From the NCBI GenBank assembly GCA_028751875.1, contig CM054143.1, forward strand, positions 66,495,422-66,559,421: a stretch of DNA of 64,000 nt, in the 5' to 3' direction. Below are positions 57,373-64,000 of the stretch, in pieces. Within the stretch, counting starts at the first letter, position 1. Every line of letters starts with the position of its first letter. The translations under genes and the position numbers were made by a program. The notes under the pieces are model-generated. The model was not told where the DNA came from. It was given only the letters and a program-made list of their open reading frames with translations, and made no database searches. This stretch comes from Rapana venosa. Taxonomy: Eukaryota; Mollusca; Gastropoda; Neogastropoda; Muricidae.

Positions 57373-57781
57373 GTCATTGTCAATGTTCTCTTGCACTCTG
57401 TTCTTGATGGTATCAAATTTTTTAACGTGTATAGAAAAAGATTGTGAAGAAATATAATATACAGAACAGTGATTTAACAAGCGGAAGGTGATGAGGTGTG
57501 ACATAGGCCAATTTCAAGAAGATGTGTTACTACTATTAGAAAATTGAAACAATAAATCTGCAGGCTGTGGTTTTATTGGAGAATTTTTTAAGATCTCTAA
57601 TGGAGTCATTGTTCAGTTTTTAGTTGTTATTCGTTATCTATTTATATGGTTATTTATCCTGAAATTTGAAAGGAGTCTGTTATTTTGCATTATTTAAAAG
57701 GGGGATGTTAATAATGTAAAAAATATAGAGGAATATCCTTATGTAAATAAGTAGTAAAATGTACGTTAGTCATTAACAAAG

Positions 57782-59122
57782 ATTACAAGATGGCTCAATC
57801 AAGATACCCAAGAATGGCCAGAAGAAATGGTGTCTCTTGTATAACCCTACCAAAGAAGGAACTCATAGGCAATGCCAGTAACTACAGAACCATCAGTCTC
57901 ATAAGCATCTGCAAGTCATCTGCGGGTAGTTAAAGATGAAAACAAGCGGAAAAACTCTGTCAGTGAAGACAAGCCGGATTTAGACGCAAAAACGAGCATA
58001 ACTTGGAACAAATTTCAATCTGAGAATTATGAGTAGAGAAAATCTCCAACCCAAAAAGATTGTATTACAATTTCATAGACTTAAAAAGGCTTTGACAGGG
58101 CATGGATGACGGCTCTGGCAAGTATAGGCACTTAAATTGACATGCTCATTGAGTCATCAAGGCACTTTACCAGAATGCAAGAGTGAGTTTTTATGAACAA
58201 TCACATGGGCGAGTTCTTCAGACAGGGTTTGGGGTTCGTCAGGGTGCTTCTCTATGTATTTTAACCTTTCCTCGAAATACATCATGTCAGACGACACTGC
58301 AAAACACATTATCTCATTGGAGAAGGACTTTGAACTAGATTTGCAGATGACATTGACCTAATGGGCGGAAGCAAACAAGAACTGACAAAACCTCACAGAT
58401 AGTTATCAGATCGGTGTGGGATACGAAATGGAGGTCAGTACAGGAATCAGTCAAGGTCACAAGCGTCGTAATGACAGCACGGGGAATAAAGATGAATGGA
58501 GAAATCTGAAAGAGGTGTGCCATTTCAAATACTTAAGCTCATCTACAAAAGATGGAATCAAACAATTGATGAAGTCGCACTGGAACAGCAATTATAGCTC
58601 TAGCCAGATTGAGGGGTATCAGAAGCATCACCATCAGTACTGCACCAAATATCATCTACAAATCCCTCATGGTATCTATCCTCTATATGGCTGTGATCAT
58701 GGACCCTGTCAGAGAGTAAAGAGGAGATAAAGCATTCGGAAACAAGTGAAGAAGATCCTCAAATATCATCACAAAGAACACAAGACACCAAATATGTGAA
58801 AGAAGAAATCAAAAAGCGTGTGGGCCAGACCTCTGCTTTCATATAAGGGAGAAAACTGATGTGTTTGGTCACACAACAAAGTCACATACACTTAGCAAAA
58901 ACATCTTGCGGGAAGGTTGAAGGCAAGTGAGAGAGGTGCAAAGAAATCATGGGTTGACAACATCAAAGAATGGACGCCCAACCCTCCTGCAACACCTTCT
59001 CGGAGCCAAAGAATCGTGAAGCATGGGAAAAAGATCTCGTTTGTGTCTTCTCTCATGTCCCCCTAGTACTTTGGGGGGGGGACATTGGGAACTGAAGTGA
59101 GTGAGAGTGAGATAAATAAAAT
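57782..59122 (+). mobile_element. RTE-type LINE fragment inserted in another LINE
   Basis: Shifted frames give WPEEM, SNYRTISLISIC, QAGFRRKNEHNLEQI-like sequence, RFADDIDLMGGSKQEL (about 58,335), YEMEVSTGISQ (58,416) and FKYLSSSTKDG. They also give LYGCDHGPCQRVKR and near the end WVDNIKEW and LMSPPSTL, followed by a GTGAGTGAGAGTGAG tail. These are the same blocks as in the RTE at 28,262-29,686. It is 5'-truncated and full of small indels. Confidence 0.78.
58416..58730 (+). pseudogene. RTE C-terminal open fragment
   Basis: This is a 104-residue open frame inside the RTE copy. It starts MGYEMEVSTGISQ and contains NLKEVCHFKYLSSSTKDG, the conserved post-RT segment of RTE elements, then a degraded part ending PLYGCDHGPCQ. 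It is not a host gene. Confidence 0.7.
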
Positions 59123-60870
59123 GTTATTACTGGAGAACACCAAGCTGGGTTAAGAAAGGTTATAGTACCGTAGATCATATGTTTAATTTGTTACGCTGCA
59201 ATCCAGAACAATTCAAATAATCGAAAATTATATGTAGTTTGTTGATTTTGAATATAAAAGCTTGTGTTTCTGCTCTAGAAATTTATTTGGCTTATCTTGT
59301 TAAATAAGGAATTAAGGTAAATTATGTGTTGTTTTGAAAAAGCATGTACCATGAGTGAAGGCAAGAATAAGATAGGAAGCAAAATTTGTTCCAGAAGTTT
59401 TAAACTCGACCCATGGAGTAAAAACAGGGAGATGTTAGTAGTAGTATAGTTTTTATTGTTTATTAATAAGCTAGTCTAGAATCATCCAGAATGGTATAAA
59501 ATGGGTGTGACTTTTGATTGAATGAATTATGTATAACCACATTTTGCTGACGACAATATGTTCTTCGAAACAGGTGATCATTTACAAAGAATGACAATTG
59601 ATAACTGTGTACAGAGATCTAGCGTTCCCGTTTAAAGGTAACTATGGGTAATACAAACTATAGTGTTTTTGCAGGTGGTATTTAGCACTAAGGAAAAAAG
59701 GACAATTGGGGGCAATGTAAAAAGGGGAAATAGTGAATGTATACAAATACCTTGTTTGTGGTTTTCAACTAGATTGAGTTTTGGCTTTACATATGTCAAG
59801 ACCTTAGAAAGCCAGAGCAAGAATGCAGTTTTTGCCATTTTTCGTGTTTATGTGTGTTTAATTGCGACGGCTGTAATTTTTCTTTTTTGTAAATTATTTG
59901 ATTACTCAAGTACAGCAATATGCTGTATGGAGCTTGGAAAAATGGGTTTTTTGAAAAAAAAAAAAATAAATAAAAATATTGATGGTTTGGAAAATGTACA
60001 CGTATGTGCTATGAAAATGTTTTGTGTTATGGAGAACTTGAGATATTTCCCATATATTGAACTCATACGGAAAATGTATTAAATACTGGTGAAATTGACT
60101 CGTATGGATGAATGTAGAATCCTTTAAAAGGCAGATAGGTGTTGTACATTTAAGGCAGAAATGGTAAGAAACTTGGGTTAGAGTGTTCGGTCAGTGCTTA
60201 AATATATGGATTTTCTGTTGTATGGATAATCAAAGGTACAGTGTATCTCAGCTTCATAAAAAAGTTTCAACAAAGGCCTTATAGATTGCCTTGGCTAAAA
60301 ATTGGCAATTGAAACTATGTATAAAAGTGAAGATTTTCTCAATATAGGCTGTTTTATAATTCTTATTTCAAAGAATTCGTATATTGACATTTAAAATAAA
60401 TTGTTATGTTAAAGTGCTCTTACTAAATTTAAGTTTGGTGTTTTTTTATTGTTTTCATGTCATCGCAATAGATACCAGAAAACAGAACTTAAATGAACTG
60501 AAATGTGCTGTATGCATAGCGAATAGAAGATGAAATCCCTTTTTTGTTTTGCTGTCCAGCCTTACACGATTTAGGATGCAATTCATTAGACCAAAAAATA
60601 TTATAATGATTTGTAACTTTAGGGTAAGGTTCTTCTGTCGACAAAACATGAGACAACTTTAACTATTGCAATGTATTTATCATGCATTGAAAAGGGCCAA
60701 AATACTGCAAAATGGAACATCGAAATGCACACTTATTTGTTGCAACTTTTTCGTTGTTGTGGATAGATGGAATTTTAATTGTGTTTCTTGTGTTCCATGA
60801 TGCGTTGTAAGCCCCTTCAGATAAGGGCGCCATGGTGACCTAAAATCTGAATAAACTAGGTCGCATTCGC

Positions 60871-61085
60871 TTTTCTGGGAAACAAGTGATAATAGTTACA
60901 AAACTAATGAACACAGGTCCAGGGACTGAATGTGAAAAAAAGAATGCGTTCCTGAGATCTCAAGGGTTCACCAATGGTGGGATTTTGGTATGCGACAGTT
61001 TTCACCCACATAAGATAGCGCTTTCTACTTCGGGGATGGTGTTCTTCAATCACTGGTGATGCATTTAAACAAAGTGTATTCTTTT
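60871..61085. other. Non-coding with SINE end fragment
   Basis: CAGGTCCAGGGACTGAATGT at about 60,915 resembles a SINE 3' end. Nothing else is recognised. Confidence 0.4.
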
Positions 61086-61089
61086 TTAA

Positions 61090-61275
61090 AAAATTTCATT
61101 CCTTTCTATGCACGAAATGCCTATTTCGAAAAGGTGGAACTGTTTTTAACGACGTGCAGATGCTGTCGTGGGTTTTGCACAAGTGTCTCGGTTTTTAGTT
61201 TCACATGCTGAAGGACCTTTTGTGAGTGGTCGGTATGTAGTACGATGTTATACTCCGGGCAATCCCCTAAACACG
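61090..61275 (-). mobile_element. Degraded SINE, minus strand
   Basis: Words fit the reverse complement of the 8,601-type SINE: ATTTCGAAAAGGTGGAACTG, GTGCAGATGCTGTCG, CTCGGTTTTTAGTTTCACATG and GAAGGACCTTTTGTGAGTGG. Confidence 0.55.
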
Positions 61276-61459
61276 GTGGTCGTGGGGGCTGGAATTGCAA
61301 AAACACATATTCACGGGACTAGGATGAAACACACACACACACACCACACTACACACACCAAACTCTACACATACATCCACACCACACACACAAATAAAAG
61401 GGTTTTTTTTTTCGAAATAAACATCTCACACAGGCGTGTTGTGCTTTTAATATCCTTGG

Positions 61460-61690
61460 TATAAGGGTTTTAAGAAATATTAGTGTTCCATTTGGGGTTT
61501 AAATACTGATTGTTGATGCATATTCGCTTTATTTTCCATTCTTGATTTAAATACCTGATTGTTGATTTTTTTGCCATACCCGCTTTAGTTCCATTCTTGG
61601 TTAAATACTGATTGTTGAGCCTAACCCCTCTTTTTGTTCCATTCTTGGTTTAATACTGATTGTTGTGATGCATAACCGCTTAAAAGGATT
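61460..61690. repeat. Short tandem repeat of TTAAATACTGATTGTTGA type
   Basis: About four copies of TCCATTCTTGGTTTAAATAC plus TGATTGTTGA-TGCAT, about 55 bp apart, at roughly 61,490, 61,540, 61,590 and 61,650. Units differ by small indels. Confidence 0.7.
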
Positions 61691-61869
61691 GGATTATGTT
61701 GCATCAGATTTCTTTTCTCCGTTGTTGTTTAACGTCACATACAGTGAACAGAGCCTGAATGCAAAAATGGCACAACTGATTGCTCATATGACTTTCTGTT
61801 GAAAACGAGAAGATTTACACCAGTTCTGTTGCAAGGGCCTTTTCACATCGTGTTGGTGTGATGGGTTTG

Positions 61870-62263
61870 CTGTGTGTGTGTGGTGGTGTGTGTGTGTGTG
61901 TGTGTGTGTGTTTGTTGTTGTGTGTGTGGGTGTTGTGGTGTGTGTGTTGTGTGTGTGTGTTTGTTGGTGTGGGGGTGCTGTGTGTCAAGTCAAGTTCAAA
62001 AAGTTGATTGCTGTTGGTACATTGAATACGCAATTGCATTTGTTTTTTTCATATAGCCATCTATTAAGAAAAAAATTGCGTAAGGATTATACTAAGAAAT
62101 TCGTTATTGCATCTTTATATGTGTGTGTGTATGTGTTGTGCGTGTGTGTTGTGTGTTATATGTGTGTTGTGTGTGTGTGTGTGTATGTGTGCTTTGTGTT
62201 AGTGTGTGTGTGTGTGTTGTGTGTGTGTGTGTCTTTGTGGTGTATGTGAGTGTGTGTGTGTGT

Positions 62264-62294
<31 letters not shown>

Positions 62295-62330
62295 GTGTTT
62301 TTGGTGTGTGTGTGTGTTTTGGTGAGTTAC
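61870..62330. repeat. GT microsatellites
   Basis: GT-rich blocks at 61,870-61,970 and 62,118-62,325. A short AGTCAAGTTCAAAAAGTTGA (about 61,985) lies between them. Confidence 0.9.
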
Positions 62331-62419
62331 TAAACACAATGCTTTTCTCAATACGTTTTGCAGTTAAAATTTGTTTATAGTCAATTCAGGCAGCTCTTAC
62401 TAATTTTTTATTTGGGATT

Positions 62420-62690
62420 ATGAAACGAGCACCGTTTATATCCAGTCCGTGAGCAGCAAGTTTTGTCATTTGTCATCCGTTCCAAAGGCAAAGGCTATTT
62501 CAAGAAAGGAAAGTTTTAACGTGTGCACAGATATGGGCACACGGTCTCTGGTTTATAGTTTCATTGAAGGACTTTGGGGGAAGAGGAGGGGGCAGAGAAA
62601 ACCTCTAACGGTCGTCTGGGTGATGGCTCGAACGGGGTCTCATATAGGAGTGCAGTGTCTATATAGGCTTGTCCGTCCCAGTAATGAAAT
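62420..62690 (-). mobile_element. SINE, minus strand
   Basis: Reverse complement order: TTTATATCCAGTCCGTGAGC, GTCATCCGTTCCAAAGGC, GTGTGCACAGATATGGGCAC, GGTTTATAGTTTCATTGAAG and, near the head, GATGGCTCGAACGGGGTC (B box on the minus strand). Confidence 0.7.
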
Positions 62691-62714
62691 AGAATCAGTA
62701 CTATTTTGTGAGTG

Positions 62715-62746
<32 letters not shown>

Positions 62747-62789
62747 GGGTGTTTGTGTGTGTGTGTGATGTGTTATTATATTTTTATTT

Positions 62790-62912
62790 CTTTTTATTTC
62801 GATGATCATGGAATAAGCATCATGTACTTTTTTATCTAATGTGTGTATGCAAAGTTTTGTAAATTGTGTCATGCGTTCCACCGGCCACTATGGCCAATTT
62901 CGAAAAGGTAAG
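62790..62912 (-). mobile_element. Truncated SINE 3' part, minus strand
   Basis: TTTCGATGATCATGGAATAA, ATCTAATGTGTGTATGCAAA and GTTCCACCGGCCACTATGGC are the reverse complement of the SINE 3' body. It abuts the plus-strand SINE that follows. Confidence 0.6.
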
Positions 62913-62914
62913 CG

Positions 62915-63228
62915 CGAGCGGGGACGGGTAGCCTAGTGGTTTGAACTTGCGCTAGCAATCTGAAACCCGGGTCGCTTTTCGTAAGGGGAAATTTTTGGAG
63001 TTAAATCAGTGCAGATCCAACCCTCCCAAAAGGTCTTCGGTTGAGACTATAAACCGAGCCGTGTGGCGAACGCACGCAGAACATCTTGCACACTTTTAAA
63101 ATTGTTGTTTTGTAATAGTAGGCCATTGTGTGCCGGTGGGAACATCTGACAATTTACAAAACGGCATACACAGGGGAACTGCATGTAAAAATGCAATCTT
63201 CGATATAAAAGAATATATATAAAAAATT
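62915..63228 (+). mobile_element. tRNA-derived SINE
   Basis: A-box-like GGTAGCCTAGTGGTTTGAAC (about 62,926), B-box region GAAACCCGGGTCGC, central word GAGACTATAAACCGAG, then CGCAGAACATCTTGCACAC and AATAGTAGGCCATTGTGTGC. It ends GGAACTGCATGTAAAAATGC and AAAAGAATATATA. It is the best preserved SINE in contig 3. Confidence 0.78.
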
Positions 63229-63289
63229 GTAACACTACAAAAATACATCACACACACCCACAAACACAAAAACACAACACAAACACAGC

Positions 63290-63480
63290 GTCTTTATGCT
63301 ATGTAGAGGCGCACAGCGTCTGGCGCCACGATAAAACCTGTTCGCCTTTGGGAGAGTTGGCTGTATGTGCCTGTTAGGGAGACGGATGACTAAACTGGCA
63401 AAACGCCTGCACACGGGACGGGATGTTCTAAGAAAAGATCGCGAGAGTTTTTCGTTATCCTGGAAATAAACGAACGAACA
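63290..63480 (+). mobile_element. 5'-truncated SINE fragment
   Basis: AAACCTGTTCGCCTTTGGGA, GAGTTGGCTGTATGTGCCTG, CGCCTGCACACGGGACGGGA and CTGGAAATAAACGAACGAAC match the SINE 3' body with many changes. Confidence 0.6.
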
Positions 63481-63484
63481 TAAA

Positions 63485-64000
63485 TTAATATTGAATCAAC
63501 AATCTCATGCATAAAAAGGCTGTATTCTCTGGGGGTTCAGATCAATGGGCGCAGCCGGTCTGAGTGAAGGCTAGGTGACGTGACGAGTCTGAGGACGAGG
63601 GTTTCATACTGCCTGCTGCTGCTGCCTGCCATGCTATACAGGGCGTTTGATGGGTGGTTTTTGCGGCCTGGGGAGTTCCATTATCTCCCACTCCCTCCAT
63701 TCCCCTGCAAGTTTCTTGGTTGAGACCTCTGTGTGTGGGTGTGTTGTGGTGTGTGTGTTTTGTGTGTGTGGGCTATGTGTGTGTGTGTTGTGTGTGTTGT
63801 TTGTGTGTGTGTGTGTTGTGTGTGTTTGTGTGTGTAAATTGTGTTGTAATTGTTGTTAGTGTCTCTGAGTGGGTGTTTGTGTGTGTGTGGTTTGGGTGTG
63901 TGTGTGTGTGTGCGTTAGTGTGTGTTCATTGTGTTGTTGGTGGGTTTGTGTCTCTAAGTGTGTGTGTGTGTGTGTGTGTGGTGTTTGGTGTGTGTGTGTG
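63485..64000. repeat. Unassigned stretch, then GT microsatellite
   Basis: Nothing is recognised at 63,485-63,725 apart from a short TGCTGCTGCTGCC run. From 63,730 to the end the sequence is GT-rich (TGTG, GTGTT, GTTTG units). Confidence 0.8.

Larger units (their letters stand above)
57540..60870 (+). mobile_element. LINE interrupted by an RTE element
   Basis: 57,540-57,780 encodes RT fingers (NKSAGCGFIGEFFK, KGDVNNVKN). After an RTE insert, 59,130 onward continues with ENTKLG*ERL-type sequence in place of EHQAGF. It then shows VDFEYKSLCF (59,245), KARIR-EAKF (59,355), VYKYLVCGF and FSTRLSFGFT (59,740-59,800), LENVHVCAMKMF (59,990), a W/G-rich motif region (60,180) and a C-terminal Cys segment CAVC (60,510), then IYHALKR (60,680). 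It ends with the hairpin CCCCTTCAGATAAGGG (60,812-60,827) and AATAAACT. Frameshifts are frequent. It belongs to the same family as 48,950-50,640. Confidence 0.75.

Overview
The window looks like intronic and intergenic DNA from an animal genome. The best guess is a gastropod mollusc, probably a caenogastropod. The basis is very dense microsatellites, tRNA-derived SINEs whose 3' body I remember from snail genomes, several LINE types, a piggyBac remnant and a young Ty3/gypsy element. I see no bacterial-style genes, operons, rRNA or CRISPR. Two runs of exactly 500 N (29,687-30,186 and 47,150-47,649) show that this is a scaffold of three contigs.

The only host gene I can support is on the minus strand. 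It is a protein disulfide isomerase-family gene, best read as TMX3-like (thioredoxin-related transmembrane protein 3). In transcript order the recognisable coding exons are 23,422-23,585 (CGHC thioredoxin active site), 22,972-23,053, 15,852-15,926, 15,238-15,303 and 12,537-12,717. The last three have second copies at 46,173-46,247, 45,564-45,630 and 38,211-38,391. The first exon, at least one exon between 22,972 and 15,926, and all exons after 12,537 were not found. The introns are built from repeats.

Region by region. 1-1,650 is a 22-bp minisatellite with a 498-bp higher-order repeat. 1,660-2,260 is CA repeat mixed with a short palindromic motif. 2,335-3,700 is a GGGCA-type purine minisatellite able to form G-quadruplexes. 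3,740-5,600 is mostly featureless. 5,617-16,830 (copy A) and 31,320-47,149 (copy B) are near-identical long repeats holding SINEs, microsatellites, a minus-strand LINE, exon D, a piggyBac remnant and exons C and B. Copy B has a full-length 4.5-kb Ty3/gypsy insertion inside the piggyBac remnant that copy A lacks. Contig 2 as a whole matches an interval of contig 1, so it is most simply the other allele placed in tandem. 17,050-22,150 is an indel-ridden second version of part of this interval, followed by corrupted tandem repeats. 23,600-27,430 is a nested stack: a LINE inside a SINE inside a ~58-bp minisatellite, with target-site duplications at two levels and two further LINE tails inside the LINE. 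28,262-29,686 is an RTE-type LINE cut by a gap. 47,650-64,000 is low-accuracy, LINE- and SINE-rich sequence with no host exon that I can recognise.

No new multi-gene system was found. The most informative features are the nested insertions with intact target-site duplications, the allele-specific young gypsy element, the UG repeats that touch splice sites of the TMX3-like gene, and the strong signs of haplotype duplication and unpolished sequence.
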